Assembly (NCBI RefSeq): GCF_007856155.1
Contig: NZ_CP042266.1
Location: forward strand, 7,316,001 to 7,380,000
From: Streptomyces qinzhouensis
GTDB lineage: Bacteria > Actinomycetota > Actinomycetes > Streptomycetales > Streptomycetaceae
Direction: 5' to 3'
DNA: 64,000 nt
The notes below the pieces were generated by a model. It was not told the origin of the DNA. It did not search any database and saw nothing but the letters and a program-made list of their open reading frames with translations. This document shows positions 15,983-25,486 of this stretch, piece after piece; position 1 is the first letter of the stretch; the number at the start of each line of letters is the position of its first letter. A program made the position numbers and the translations under genes.

Positions 15983-17122
15983 TCAGCCGACCGCCGCGGG
16001 CACGGCCCGCTGCCCCGGCCCCGCGTACGAGGCGAGGGGCCGGATCAGTGTGTTGTGGGCGAGCTGTTCGCTGATATGGGCGGTCCAGCCGGTGATCCGG
16101 CTCATCACGAAGATCGGTGTGAAGGTCGGCGTGTCGAAGCCCATCAGGCGGTAGGCGAGACCGGCGGGATAGTCGAGATTGGGGTGGATGCCCTTGCGCT
16201 TGAGCACGGCATGGCGCAGAGCCGCGTGGAGCGTGGCCCTGCGGGTGGTCTCGGGGTCGGCGGCGCGGGCGACCAGCAGGTCAAGCGCGTTCTGCATGAT
16301 CGGTACCCGGGAGTCGCCGTTCTTGTAGACGCGGTGGCCGAACCCCATGATCTTGCGCTGCGCGGCGAGGGCCTCGTCCAGCCAGTCCTCGGCGCGTTCG
16401 GGGTCGTCGATCTCGTCCAGCATATGCATCACGGCCTCGTTGGCGCCGCCGTGCAAGGGACCCTTGAGGGCGCCGATCGCGGCGGTGACGGCGCTGTAGA
16501 GGTCGGAGAGCGTGGAGGTGACCACGCGGGCGGTGAACGTCGAGGCATTGAAGCTGTGCTCCGCGTAGAGCGTGAGGGAGATCTCGAAACATCGGACCGC
16601 GTCGGGATCGGGAACGGTGCCGAAGCACATATGGAAGAAGTTCTCGGCATAGCCGAGCCCGGGGTCCGGGGGGATCGGGCCGAGCCCCCGGCGGCGGCGC
16701 TGGTCGGCGGCGACCAGGGTGGGCAGCTTCGCCAACAGCGTCATGGACTTGGCCCGGTTGGCGGTGAGGCTGCCGTCGTCCTCCGTGGGGTCCTCGGCAC
16801 CGAGGAAGCTCACGGCGGTGCGCAGCACGTCCATGGGGTGGCAGGTGGCGGGGAGCCGGGCGAACAGCTCCGACGTGGTGCGGTCCAGCGGCCGCAGGGC
16901 CCGTTCCCGGGCCTGGAAATCGCGGAGTTGGTCGGCGTCGGGCAGCTCGCCGTACCACAGGAGGTGGGCCACCTCCTCGAAGGAACGGCGAGCGGCGAGT
17001 TCCTGCACGGGATAGCCGCGATAGGTGAGGGAGTTCGTCTCCTGGAGGACCGTGGAGATCTCGGTGGTGTCGACGACGACACCGGCGAGACCACGGTGGA
17101 TCACGGGGGGTGGGCTGGACAT
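15983..17122 (-). CDS. prpC: 2-methylcitrate synthase
   Basis: A 379-aa citrate-synthase-fold enzyme with catalytic H224 (GPLHGGANE), H263 (GFGHRVY) and D317 (LDYPAG). Its length and position next to prpB and prpD identify it as the enzyme that condenses propionyl-CoA with oxaloacetate. It is the last gene of prpDBC, 25 nt after prpB. Start 17122 gives the family-typical N-terminus with GLAGVVVDTTEIS. Confidence 0.94.
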   Translation of the reverse strand: MSSPPPVIHRGLAGVVVDTTEISTVLQETNSLTYRGYPVQELAARRSFEEVAHLLWYGELPDADQLRDFQARERALRPLDRTTSELFARLPATCHPMDVLRTAVSFLGAEDPTEDDGSLTANRAKSMTLLAKLPTLVAADQRRRRGLGPIPPDPGLGYAENFFHMCFGTVPDPDAVRCFEISLTLYAEHSFNASTFTARVVTSTLSDLYSAVTAAIGALKGPLHGGANEAVMHMLDEIDDPERAEDWLDEALAAQRKIMGFGHRVYKNGDSRVPIMQNALDLLVARAADPETTRRATLHAALRHAVLKRKGIHPNLDYPAGLAYRLMGFDTPTFTPIFVMSRITGWTAHISEQLAHNTLIRPLASYAGPGQRAVPAAVG

Positions 17123-17147
17123 GGCTGCCTCCGGTGCGGCGGATGCG

Positions 17148-18053
17148 TCAGGTTCCGTGCGGAAGGGTGAAATCGAAGACGGCCGAGTCGAAGGCCGTGT
17201 ACTCCTCGTACCCGAGGAGTCGATACAGGCGGGACCGGTTCTGCATACGGGGCAGCAGGGATTCCTGGGTGCCTTCGGCGGACAGCGTGCGCAGTCCGTC
17301 CTCGACGGCTCCCATGGCCAGCCGCAGCAGGGTCACCGGGTAGAGGGCGATGTCGTAGCCCAGATCGCGCAGGGTACGGGCGTCCAGGAGACGGCCCTTC
17401 CCGAACTCGGTCATGTTGGCGAGCAGGGGCACGTCGACCGCGGCGCGGAACGCCGCGAACTCGGACTCGTCCGCGAGCGCTTCGGGGAAGACCGCGTCGG
17501 CTCCGGCGTCGACGTACGCCCTGGCCCGGTCGATCGCCGCGGCCAGTCCCTCGACGGCACGCGCGTCGGTGCGGGCCATCAGAAGGAAGCCGGGGTCGCG
17601 GCGGGCGTCGACGGCGGCGCGGACGCGGCGGATCATCTCCTCCCGGGGAACGACCGACTTGCCGTCAAGATGGCCGCAGCGTTTCGGATTGACCTGGTCC
17701 TCCAGATGCAGTCCGGCCAGTCCCGCGTCCTCCATCAGCTGAACGGTGCGGGCGGCGTTCACGGGCTCGCCGAAACCGGTATCGGCGTCGATGAGGACCG
17801 GCAGATCGGTGACCCGGGTGGTCTGCTGGGCGCGGGCGGCGATCTCGGTGGAGGTGGTCAGCCCGATATCGGGCAGTCCCAGGTCGGCGGCGAGGACGGC
17901 GCCGGACAGGTAGGCCGCTTCGAAGCCGGTGTCCTGGATGAGGCGGGCGGAGAGCGGATTGAGGGCGCCGGGCATCATCAGCAGACGGTCCTCGGCGAGC
18001 CGTTTTCTCAGGGCGCTGCGGCGTTCCGCGGGGGTGGTGCGGGTGTGCAGCAT
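17148..18053 (-). CDS. prpB: 2-methylisocitrate lyase
   Basis: A 301-aa lyase of the isocitrate lyase/PEP mutase superfamily that cleaves 2-methylisocitrate to pyruvate and succinate. Visible are LIDADTGFG (88-96, metal-binding acidic residues), LEDQ and the catalytic KRCGH (124-128, C126). The start overlaps the prpD stop by one base (TGATG), so the two are translationally coupled. Confidence 0.95.
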   Translation of the reverse strand: MLHTRTTPAERRSALRKRLAEDRLLMMPGALNPLSARLIQDTGFEAAYLSGAVLAADLGLPDIGLTTSTEIAARAQQTTRVTDLPVLIDADTGFGEPVNAARTVQLMEDAGLAGLHLEDQVNPKRCGHLDGKSVVPREEMIRRVRAAVDARRDPGFLLMARTDARAVEGLAAAIDRARAYVDAGADAVFPEALADESEFAAFRAAVDVPLLANMTEFGKGRLLDARTLRDLGYDIALYPVTLLRLAMGAVEDGLRTLSAEGTQESLLPRMQNRSRLYRLLGYEEYTAFDSAVFDFTLPHGT

Positions 18054-19561
18054 CAGAAGACGCCCTTCGGAAGGTGCGCGTCGTACGCGGCGACGGCGTC
18101 AGTCTCAACGGCGGGAAACAGGCTGTCCAGGTCCGAAGTGGCCAGCTCGGCCAGGTGTTCGGCGGCGTCGATGAAGCGATCCTGGTCGGCCGGGGTGACA
18201 ACGTTCTCGGTGAGTGTCCGGAATTTTTCGGCGTATCCGGGGCGGTCGAAGGGGCGGGCACCGGCCGGATGGGCATCGGCGACGGCGAGTTCGTCCTCGA
18301 CGGCCGTGCCGTCGTCCAGGGTGATCACCGCGCGTCCGCCGAAGGCCCTGCGGCCGGGGTCGGGGTCGTGGTAGCGGCGCGTCCACTCCGGGTCCTCGAC
18401 CGTGGTGATCCGCCGCCACAGTGCGACGGTTCCGGGCCTGCGGGCCCGGTCGGGTGCGTAGGAGCGTTCGTGGTGCCAGGCGCCGTCCTCCAGGGCGACG
18501 GCGAAGATGTACGGCAGTGAATGGTCGAGCGTCTCGCGGCTGGCCGTGGGGTCGTACTTCTGCGGGTCGTTCGCGCCGGAGCCGATGACATGGTGCGTGT
18601 GGTGACTGGTGTGCAGGACGATGGAGCGCACCCGCTCCAGTGGGCCGGTCTTCTCCCGCAGCCGCCGGGCCAGATCGATGATCGCCTGGGCCTGGTACTC
18701 GGCGGAGTGCTCCTTGGTGTACGTCTCCAGGATCGCCCGGCGTGGTTCGCCGGGTGCGGGCAGCCGGACGGTGTAGTCGGACCGCGGGCCGTCGAGCATC
18801 CAGGCGAGGAAGCCGTCCTCTCCCTCGTAGACCGGGGACGGGGAGGTCTCCCCGCGCATGGCCCGGTCGACGGCCTCGACGGCGGCCTTGCCCGCGAAGG
18901 CCGGGGCGTACGCCTTCCAGCTGGAGATCTCGCCCTTGCGGGACTGCCGGGTGGCGGTGGTGGTGTGCACCGTCTGCTGTACGGCCTGATGGACCGTCTC
19001 CGTCGGCAGTCGCAGCAAGGCGCCCAGTCCGCAGGCGGTCGCCGCGCCGAGGTGGGCGACATGGTCGATGCGGTGCTCGTGCAGGCAGATGCCCTTGACG
19101 AGGGCGACATGGACCTCGTACGCGGCGATGATGCCGCGCAGCAGATCGGCGCCGGTACGGCCGGTGTGCTGGGCGACGGCGAGCAGCGGCGGGATGTTGT
19201 CGCCCGGGTGGGAGTAGTCGGCGGCCAGATAGGTGTCGTGGAAGTCCAGCTCGCGTACCGCGGTGCCGTTGGCCCAGGCGGCCCACTCCGGGGAGACCCG
19301 GGTGTTGGTGCCGAAGACCGAGGCTCCGGGAGCGGCCCCGCCGTGGGCGGTGGCCTGGGCACGGGCGACGGCGACCGGGCGGCGCAGCAGGGACGCCACG
19401 GCGACCGCGGCGTTGTCGATCACCCGGTTGACGGCCATGGCGAGGGTGTCGCCGTCCGGCTCGCCGGTGGAGGTGGCCACGGCGGCGAGTTTCCAGGCGA
19501 GCTGGTCCTCGCGCGGAAGCCGGTCGGCGCTGGGGTGGACACGGACATGGTGGTCGATCAC
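18053..19561 (-). CDS. prpD: 2-methylcitrate dehydratase (MmgE/PrpD family)
   Basis: A 502-aa dehydratase that converts 2-methylcitrate to 2-methylaconitate. Family hallmarks are [20 protein letters not shown], a [17 protein letters not shown] segment and the C-terminal [15 protein letters not shown] stretch. The GTG at 19561 is preceded by GAGGAG at ideal spacing; the longer open frame upstream is Arg/Pro-rich and unsupported. It is the first gene of prpDBC, facing a regulator gene across 394 bp. Confidence 0.94.
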   Translation of the reverse strand: MIDHHVRVHPSADRLPREDQLAWKLAAVATSTGEPDGDTLAMAVNRVIDNAAVAVASLLRRPVAVARAQATAHGGAAPGASVFGTNTRVSPEWAAWANGTAVRELDFHDTYLAADYSHPGDNIPPLLAVAQHTGRTGADLLRGIIAAYEVHVALVKGICLHEHRIDHVAHLGAATACGLGALLRLPTETVHQAVQQTVHTTTATRQSRKGEISSWKAYAPAFAGKAAVEAVDRAMRGETSPSPVYEGEDGFLAWMLDGPRSDYTVRLPAPGEPRRAILETYTKEHSAEYQAQAIIDLARRLREKTGPLERVRSIVLHTSHHTHHVIGSGANDPQKYDPTASRETLDHSLPYIFAVALEDGAWHHERSYAPDRARRPGTVALWRRITTVEDPEWTRRYHDPDPGRRAFGGRAVITLDDGTAVEDELAVADAHPAGARPFDRPGYAEKFRTLTENVVTPADQDRFIDAAEHLAELATSDLDSLFPAVETDAVAAYDAHLPKGVF

Positions 19562-19955
19562 GGGACTCCTCGGGGCTTTCGGTACGGAGGCGATGTGATC
19601 GAGCCTGCCCACGCGGGCGCCCGGGGTCACCGGTCCCCGCCGGGGAATCCGTACCGTGCGAGGCGACGGACCGGCCCGGGTCTCGGGCTCCGTCGAACGG
19701 CGGCGGTACGGCGAAGAACGCGACAGCCGGGTCCCTGGGTGAGCACCCGGACGAGGTCCGCGCCGACCGCCGTCCGGCGCGCACCGAACCGGTCGGCGGA
19801 CACCCCGCCGAAGCGGACCAGGGGGACGAACACCCCGGTCCGGGCGGCGAGTCCGGGTCCGACTCCGGGTCGGTGCGAAGGTCACCGTACCGATGCCGGA
19901 CCGGACCGATCGGCCACCCGGTGTCCTGAAGGACCTGGGCGGGTACTTTTACGCC
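19562..19955. promoter_or_regulatory. Divergent region between prpDBC and GlxA-type regulator
   Basis: A gene-free 394-bp stretch that must carry the promoters of prpD (-) and the regulator (+). I see no unmistakable operator palindrome in it. Confidence 0.45.
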
Positions 19956-20984
19956 ATGACGCTCCGCTCGCTGCCGAAGCCCCCGGCGTTGCACCGGGTC
20001 GTGGCTCTGCTGCAGCCTCCGCAGCCCACCTTCCCGCTGGCCTGCGCGACCGAGGTGTTCGGTGACCACGGCCCGGCGATCCCCGCCCGTTACGCGTTCG
20101 AGGTCTGCACCGAGCACCCCGGCCCGGTGCCCACCCGGGCCGGTTACGACATGGTGGTCGGCACCGGCCTGGACGCGCTGGAGCGCGCGGACACCGTGCT
20201 GGTGCCCGGCCGGCAACAGCCGGCCGGTGCCGAGGTGTCACCGGCCGTGGTCGAGGCGATCCGCCGGGCGCACGGTCGCGGCGCGCGGATCGTCGGCATC
20301 TGCGCGGGCGCCTTCGTGCTCGCCGCGGCCGGACTGCTGGACGGCCGGCGGGCGGCCACCCACTGGGCCGAGGCCGCCGAACTGGCCTCCCGCTTCCCGC
20401 GGGTCCGGGTCGACCCCGCGGTGCTCTACGTCGACCACGGCGATGTTGCCACCAGCGCCGGAGCGGCCGCCGGTGTCGACCTCTGCCTGCACCTCGTGAG
20501 AGCCGACCAGGGTGCCGCCTACGCGATGCGGATCGCCCGGCAGATGGTGATGCCGCCGCACCGCGAGGGCTGCCAGCTGCAGTACGCCGAACTCCCCACC
20601 TCCGGACCGGTCACCGCCTCGCTGGCCCCGCTGCTGGAGTGGCTGTCCGGACGGTTGGACCAGCCGGTCAGCGTCGCCGATATGGCGGCCCGCTCCCGGG
20701 TCTCGCCCCGCACCCTGACCCGCCGCTTCACCGAGCAACTCGGCATCAGCCCCGGACGCTGGCTGCTGGACCGGCGGATCGCCGCCACCCGGGCACTGCT
20801 GGAGGAGACCGATCTGCCGGTGGAGACCATCGCCCGCCGCGTCGGCCTCTCCTCGGCCGTCAACCTCCGCAGACGCTTCCACGAGGCCCTGCGCACCACG
20901 CCCGCCGCCTATCGGCGCGCCTTCCGCGCGGACCGGGCCGGGCAGACCCGAACACCGGCTCGACGGGCAGCTGAACAGCAGTGA
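19956..20984 (+). CDS. GlxA-type transcription regulator (DJ-1/PfpI domain plus AraC HTH)
   Basis: A 342-aa protein with an N-terminal class-I glutamine amidotransferase-like domain (VVALLQPPQPTFPLACATEVFG; VGICAGAFVLAAAGLLDGRRAATHW, about 15-190) and a C-terminal AraC HTH (about 230-320, ADMAARSRVSPRTLTRRF). The ICAGAF elbow keeps the Cys position of the DJ-1 fold, so ligand sensing there is possible. A start at 19893 would add 21 residues; neither has a strong binding site. It diverges from prpDBC and is the obvious candidate local regulator, though known propionate regulators belong to other families. Confidence 0.85.
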   Translation: MTLRSLPKPPALHRVVALLQPPQPTFPLACATEVFGDHGPAIPARYAFEVCTEHPGPVPTRAGYDMVVGTGLDALERADTVLVPGRQQPAGAEVSPAVVEAIRRAHGRGARIVGICAGAFVLAAAGLLDGRRAATHWAEAAELASRFPRVRVDPAVLYVDHGDVATSAGAAAGVDLCLHLVRADQGAAYAMRIARQMVMPPHREGCQLQYAELPTSGPVTASLAPLLEWLSGRLDQPVSVADMAARSRVSPRTLTRRFTEQLGISPGRWLLDRRIAATRALLEETDLPVETIARRVGLSSAVNLRRRFHEALRTTPAAYRRAFRADRAGQTRTPARRAAEQQ

Positions 20985-21077
20985 CCGGAGATCCGCATGG
21001 TCTCTCCTGTGGCGAGTGAGGAAGGATGGCGATCACTCGTACGGCCGTACGGCATGGAGATGCAAGAGGGGACACCG

Positions 21078-21875
21078 ATGGACGCGCAGAAGACCCGGGT
21101 GCTGCCGGAGCAGATCGACACCAGCACACCCCATTCGGCGCGGGTGTGGAACTTCTGGCTCGGCGGGCGCGACAACTACGCCGTCGACCGGGCGCTCGGT
21201 GCACGGCTGGGGAAGAGCTACCCGCAGATCGTCGACATCGCACGGGAGTCGCGGCGGTTCCAGACCCGGGCCGTGCGGTACGCGGCCCGGAGGTGGGGTA
21301 TCCGGCAGTTCCTGGACCTCGGCACCGGGCTGCCGACCGCCGACTCGACGCACGAGACCGCGCAGGCCGTCGATCCGGGGGCGCGGATCGTGTACGTCGA
21401 CAACGACCCGATCGTCCTGGCCCATGCCCGGGCCCTGCTCGTCGGCCATCCCGACGGTGTCACCACCTATGTCCACGCCGACTTCGGCGATGCGGAGACC
21501 GTGCTCGCGGAGGCGGCGGCCGTGCTGGACCGGGAGCGGCCCGTCGCGGTGATGCTGCTCTCCACCCTGGGGCACATCACGGACGATGTCCGGGCGGCCG
21601 GGCTGATCCGCGCCTATCTCGGGGCCTTTCCGCCGGGGAGCGCGCTGATCCTGTGCGACACCGTGGAGACGCCCGAGACCCGGGCCGCGTCCGAGGACTA
21701 TGCCAGCAGCGGCGCCGCACCGTACGTCTCCCGGTCCGCGGCGACCCTGCGGTCCTTCGCCGACGGGCTCGAACTGGTCGACCCGGGGTTCGGTTCGATC
21801 AGTCTGTGGCGGCCCGACGCTCCACCGGCCGGTGTCCCCGTCGACCAGTGGGGTTTCGTCGGGATCAAGCCCTGA
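21078..21875 (+). CDS. DUF574/Methyltransf_19 SAM-dependent methyltransferase
   Basis: A 265-aa member of a family abundant in Streptomyces: HSARVWNFWLGGRDNYAVDR at the N-terminus, SAM-binding motif QFLDLGTGLPT near 78, acidic VYVDNDP, and the RPVAVMLLSTLGHI strand. Substrate and role are unknown for most of this family. Start 21078 has AGAGGGG; more upstream ATGs in the frame lack this. The preceding gene is on the same strand, 93 nt away. Confidence 0.88.
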   Translation: MDAQKTRVLPEQIDTSTPHSARVWNFWLGGRDNYAVDRALGARLGKSYPQIVDIARESRRFQTRAVRYAARRWGIRQFLDLGTGLPTADSTHETAQAVDPGARIVYVDNDPIVLAHARALLVGHPDGVTTYVHADFGDAETVLAEAAAVLDRERPVAVMLLSTLGHITDDVRAAGLIRAYLGAFPPGSALILCDTVETPETRAASEDYASSGAAPYVSRSAATLRSFADGLELVDPGFGSISLWRPDAPPAGVPVDQWGFVGIKP

Positions 21876-22003
21876 GGGGGCATACGGTACGGGCCGTCAC
21901 CCGATCGGACCGGCCCGGAGCGCGGCCCGCCCCGGCAGGCGGTCGGCTGCCTTCATGCCGGTCCCGCCCGCCGGGCGGGCGCCCCTGGCCGAAGGAGAGC
22001 AGC

Positions 22004-22219
22004 ATGCCCACGCAGACCGTCGAGCGCTTCCTCGCCGCCCTGGACCCCGAGCACCGGGACGATGTCGCCGGGCGGCCGGAGGCGGAGCAGGAGCGGCTCG
22101 CCGCCGCCTGGGAGTCCGAGCTGGCGAAGGACGACCTCGACACGCTGGACGAACTGTCGCCGCCCGCCGCCGAGCGGGAGGCCGCGCGGCGCGTGGTGGC
22201 GGGGGCGGAGCCGGAGTAG
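22004..22219 (+). CDS. Small acidic protein of unknown function
   Basis: A 71-aa protein, highly charged and helical in appearance (RFLAALDPEHRDDVAG, then WESELAKDDLDTLDELS). A strong GAAGGAG at 21991-21997 fixes the start, and codon usage looks native. There is no signal peptide or membrane segment. It is followed by a strong hairpin at 22227-22280. I do not recognise a family. Confidence 0.75.
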   Translation: MPTQTVERFLAALDPEHRDDVAGRPEAEQERLAAAWESELAKDDLDTLDELSPPAAEREAARRVVAGAEPE

Positions 22220-22226
22220 CCGCCCC

Positions 22227-22280
22227 CGGCCGGCCCGCACCCGGGCCCGGGGAGCCGCGCGCCCGGGTGCGGGCCGGCCG
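22227..22280. terminator. Strong bidirectional terminator hairpin
   Basis: A perfect 20-bp inverted repeat (arms 22227-22246 and 22261-22280) with a 14-nt loop lies between the converging small-protein and lipoprotein genes. Confidence 0.85.
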
Positions 22281-22307
22281 AAGGACAGGACCCTGGGCTG
22301 AAGGAGG

Positions 22308-23489
22308 CTAAAGGACCGCGATGCCCAGGGGGCGTTGGCCGCCCGGGAGCCGGCGGGTCTCTGCCGTGGTGAGGTCGACGACCGTGATGCCGTCCCAGTA
22401 GCCGTCACGGGTGAAGCCGCCGGTGACATAGGCGGTACGGCCGTCCCGGCTCACGGCCACATCCTCGTGCGGGCCGTCGAGCGGCACGATCCGCTCGCGG
22501 CCGTCCTTCGTCCTGATCGTCAGCGACGCCTCCTTGTCGGAGGAGCCGATCGGGCCGGTCCCCACGGCGAGCAGCGTGCCGTCGGGGGTGAGCGCAGCGC
22601 CGTGCTGATGGGTGTTCGCGGTCATCTTTTCGATGGTCACCCGGCCGGTCCGGGGGTCCAGTACGGCCAGCCGCTCGCCTTCGAAGGGCAGCAGCAGCCG
22701 GCCGTCCTCCCGGACCGCCGCATAGTGCGGCTTGAGCCAGGAGCCGAGTCCGCCCTCGGTGCCGTAAGGGGCGACCTCGAAACGCCGGGGGACGAGGGTG
22801 CGGGTGTCGACGGCCGTCACATCGAAGGAGTCGTGGTTGGTGGCGTACACCGCGGAGCCGTCGCGGGCCAGGTCCACGTCGAAGGGGCGGCGGCCGGCCG
22901 GGACGGTGGCGACGACGCGGCGGGACGCGGTGTCGATCACCTCCACGGTCCCCGGCCCGTCGGGCACGTTGACACCGGTGTAGAGCCGCTTGCCGTCGGG
23001 TGCGAGGGCGATGCCCATGCCGCCGCCGCGGTACTCGCCGTCGGTCACCGGGCCGGTCGCGGTCCGATACGGGATCCGGCCGAGGCTCGTGCGGGTGCGG
23101 GTGTCCACGATCGCGACGCCCTCCGCGGTGGCGACCCAGGCCCGGCCGTCCGTCCCCACGGCCAGCCCGTACGGGGCGGTGCCGACCTTCACCGAGGCGA
23201 TCGGGCCGCGCCCGGGGTCGAGGAAGGTGACGGTGTCGGCGCCGAAGTCGGCGACGAGGAGGGTGCCGGGCGGCGTGCCGGTCCCGGCGGGCAGCGGGGC
23301 GGCCGGCGGGGGCGAGAGCGGTTCCGAGGGCCGGGCCGGTGCCGTACCGCCCGCGCCGGCCGGGTCGGCGGAGCCCGTACCGCCGCATCCGCTGAGGACC
23401 GCGACGGCGAGAGCGACGGTCACGGCGGCGCGGCGGGCTTTCGCCCCGGGGCGGCGGCCGGTGGCGGGCAGGGCGTTCTCGGTGTTCAC
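22308..23489 (-). CDS. YncE-like beta-propeller lipoprotein
   Basis: A 393-aa predicted lipoprotein. The signal ends in lipobox LSGC with C35 as the lipidation site, then a Pro/Ala-rich linker to about residue 75. After it come repeated YVTN-type propeller motifs (VGTAPYGLAVGTDGRAWVATAEG, VPAGRRPFDVDLARDGSAVYATNHD, DVAVSRDGRTAYVTGGF, RPLGIAVL). It should sit on the outer face of the membrane. Function is unknown; propellers of this type often bind partners or are accessory to oxidoreductases. GTG start at 23489 with GGAGG 7 nt upstream. Confidence 0.88.
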   Translation of the reverse strand: MNTENALPATGRRPGAKARRAAVTVALAVAVLSGCGGTGSADPAGAGGTAPARPSEPLSPPPAAPLPAGTGTPPGTLLVADFGADTVTFLDPGRGPIASVKVGTAPYGLAVGTDGRAWVATAEGVAIVDTRTRTSLGRIPYRTATGPVTDGEYRGGGMGIALAPDGKRLYTGVNVPDGPGTVEVIDTASRRVVATVPAGRRPFDVDLARDGSAVYATNHDSFDVTAVDTRTLVPRRFEVAPYGTEGGLGSWLKPHYAAVREDGRLLLPFEGERLAVLDPRTGRVTIEKMTANTHQHGAALTPDGTLLAVGTGPIGSSDKEASLTIRTKDGRERIVPLDGPHEDVAVSRDGRTAYVTGGFTRDGYWDGITVVDLTTAETRRLPGGQRPLGIAVL

Positions 23490-23785
23490 GGGCGGCCTCC
23501 GGGGATCGTGCGGGCGGTGCGGGCGGTGCCGGTCGCGCGGCCGGTCCGCCCTCGCTGCCGCCGGGCGCCGGTCCCCGCTCCGGTCACCATCCTCTCCGGG
23601 GCCGGACCGTACCCGTGTCGTCCGATCGTCGGATGCGGGCCGCCGGTACGTCCGGGTACCCCGCGCTTGATATGTCATGTGCACGTCGCCATGCTGTTGC
23701 CCGGCGCTCATCCCCGAACAACCGTGCGCCTTCAGCATGTTCGTGCCCCAGTGGTCGCCCTCCCCCTGTCGAAGGAGTCCCCCGC

Positions 23786-24478
23786 ATGTCCGGCAACGCC
23801 CTGTACAACCTCATACGCCCCGTGCGACCCGTACATCGCGCCCGCATCGCGCGCCGTACGGGAGCGCTCGCCGCGGCCGTCGCCCTCGCCGCCACCGCCC
23901 TCCTCGCGGGCGCGCCCGCCGCCCAGGCCGCCCCGCCCACCCCGGTCAGCGCGGCCACCGCCCGCGCCTACCTCACTCAGCTGGCCGAGCGCCCGGAGGG
24001 CTCGGGGTCGGGATACAGCCGGGATCTGTTCCCGCACTGGATCACCCAGTCCGGTACGTGCAACACCCGGGAGACCGTTCTGAAGCGGGACGGCAGCGGA
24101 GTCGTCCAGGACGGGTCCTGCGCCGCGGTCTCCGGCAGCTGGTACTCCGAGTACGACGGAGCGACCTGGTCCGCCGCGTCCGACGTGGACATCGACCATG
24201 TCGTCGCCCTCGCCGAGGCCTGGCGCTCCGGTGCCAACGCCTGGACCACGACCCAGCGCCGAGCCTTCGCCAACGACCTCACCCGGCCCCAGCTGATCGC
24301 CGTCACGGACAACGTCAACCAGGCCAAATCGGACCTCGATCCCGCCGAGTGGCTGCCTCCGCGCACCGCGTACCGCTGTACCTACGCCCGGATGTGGGTC
24401 CAGGTGAAGCACCACTACGCGCTGAGCGTCGACACCGCGGAGAAGAACGCGCTGGCCGCCGTGCTCAACGGGTGCTGA
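23786..24478 (+). CDS. Secreted HNH-type nuclease
   Basis: A 230-aa protein with an N-terminal signal peptide (1-48, ending AAQAA) and a DUF1524/GmrSD-C-like HNH nuclease domain. Motif residues are D135/D137-H138 (DVDIDHVV), N176/N178 (TDNVNQ) and K181-D183 (AKSDLD). Four Cys (92, 112, 198 and the C-terminal one) could form disulphides outside the cell. Start 23786 follows GAAGGAG. Roles could include DNA scavenging or interbacterial competition; no immunity gene is evident. Confidence 0.88.
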   Translation: MSGNALYNLIRPVRPVHRARIARRTGALAAAVALAATALLAGAPAAQAAPPTPVSAATARAYLTQLAERPEGSGSGYSRDLFPHWITQSGTCNTRETVLKRDGSGVVQDGSCAAVSGSWYSEYDGATWSAASDVDIDHVVALAEAWRSGANAWTTTQRRAFANDLTRPQLIAVTDNVNQAKSDLDPAEWLPPRTAYRCTYARMWVQVKHHYALSVDTAEKNALAAVLNGC

Positions 24479-24483
24479 CCGCC

Positions 24484-24519
24484 CGGGGCGGAGGGGACAC
24501 CGCGGGTCCCGCCGCCCCG
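24484..24519. terminator. Hairpin between convergent nuclease and RNHCP genes
   Basis: Outer 8-bp arms CGGGGCGG/CCGCCCCG with further pairing inside (GGGAC with GTCCC), immediately after the nuclease stop. Confidence 0.7.
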
Positions 24520-24549
24520 TAGCCGGTGCCCGCCGGGCGGGCGGAACCC

Positions 24550-25008
24550 TCAGAGGGTGAGCAGCGCCCGGAGGGGGGCGCCGGTGTCCGCGAGCGGGCG
24601 GGTCGCCAGCCTGATCAGGGGGAGCGGATTGTCGTCCCCGGCGATCCGGTTGGCGCTCAGTCCCTCGCAGGACAGACAGAGATGGATGATCAGCCACTCG
24701 CCGTCCGGCCGGACCGAGAGCCCCACGGCCGTCATCCGGCCCCGGCACGCCGAGGCCCGGTCGCCCGGTATCCGGGCGTCCAGATGCAGGCTCGCCAGAC
24801 ACTGGGGGCAGTGGTTGCGGTGGGCGGTGCCGGGGGCGTCGACGGACACATCCAGTCTGCACCCGACACAGCGGAACGATTCGCCGCGCTCGCCGCCGTG
24901 GCCGTGCAGGACGTCCTTGGGGCGCTGGCGGCGCGATCGGCGCTGCCGTCCGCGGCGGTCGCCTTCGTCGTCCGGCTGTGCGCCGGTTCTTCTCACCCGT
25001 CGTGGCAC
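24550..25008 (-). CDS. RNHCP-domain zinc-ribbon protein (copy 1)
   Basis: A 152-aa protein with a basic N-terminal tail (many Arg in the first 38 residues) and an RNHCP domain. It has a CxxC pair in FRCVGCRL, the eponymous RNHCPQCL and a third pair in CLSCEGLSANRI. The arrangement suggests zinc ribbons. GTG start at 25008 with AAGGAAG upstream. Molecular function of the family is not known to me. A second member lies 73 nt upstream on the same strand; this copy has the longer basic tail. Confidence 0.85.
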   Translation of the reverse strand: MPRRVRRTGAQPDDEGDRRGRQRRSRRQRPKDVLHGHGGERGESFRCVGCRLDVSVDAPGTAHRNHCPQCLASLHLDARIPGDRASACRGRMTAVGLSVRPDGEWLIIHLCLSCEGLSANRIAGDDNPLPLIRLATRPLADTGAPLRALLTL

Positions 25009-25081
25009 GGGAGTTCTTCCTTTCCGGGAGTTCGTGAGTTCGCGAGTTGGTGAGTTCGTGAACGGGGGAGCGGGGCAGCGG

Positions 25082-25486
25082 TCAGAGTTCGCCGAAGACC
25101 TCGAGCGGGAACGGCGGGGTGGCCAGGGGGCGTACCGCCATCCGCATCAGGATCAGATGGTTGTCGTCGGGGCTGATCGGACTGGAGGTCAGCTCGCCGC
25201 AGCGGGTGCAGCGATGGACGACCATCCAGTCGCCCGCGCGCAGTACGGCGATGGCGATGGGGCTCATCCGGGACCGGCAGTCGGACGGGCCGCCGTCCAC
25301 ATGGTCCTCGAGGTGCTGCGAGTGCAGACAGCTCGGGCAGTGGTTGCGGACGGCGCCGTCGGGGTCGATGGTGCCGACGGTCAGCCCGCAGCGGACGCAG
25401 GTGAAGGTGTTGGTGCGCTGCACGGGGTGCGGTCGCGGTACGGGCCGGTGGCCGGACGGATGGCGGGGGCCCTGGTGGGTGGACAC
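25082..25486 (-). CDS. RNHCP-domain zinc-ribbon protein (copy 2)
   Basis: A 134-aa protein with FTCVRCGLTVG, RNHCPSCLHSQH and HRCTRCGELTSSPI, the same CxxC/RNHCP/CxxC order as the neighbour at 24550. GTG start at 25486 is preceded by AGGAGAG. The pair looks like a tandem duplication that has diverged substantially. The two are likely co-transcribed, this one first. Confidence 0.87.
   Translation of the reverse strand: MSTHQGPRHPSGHRPVPRPHPVQRTNTFTCVRCGLTVGTIDPDGAVRNHCPSCLHSQHLEDHVDGGPSDCRSRMSPIAIAVLRAGDWMVVHRCTRCGELTSSPISPDDNHLILMRMAVRPLATPPFPLEVFGEL

Noticed and set aside
23786..25486. Secreted nuclease and RNHCP genes as a toxin-immunity set
   Set aside because: The genes converge, are separated by a terminator, and RNHCP proteins have no known immunity role; adjacency alone is not enough.
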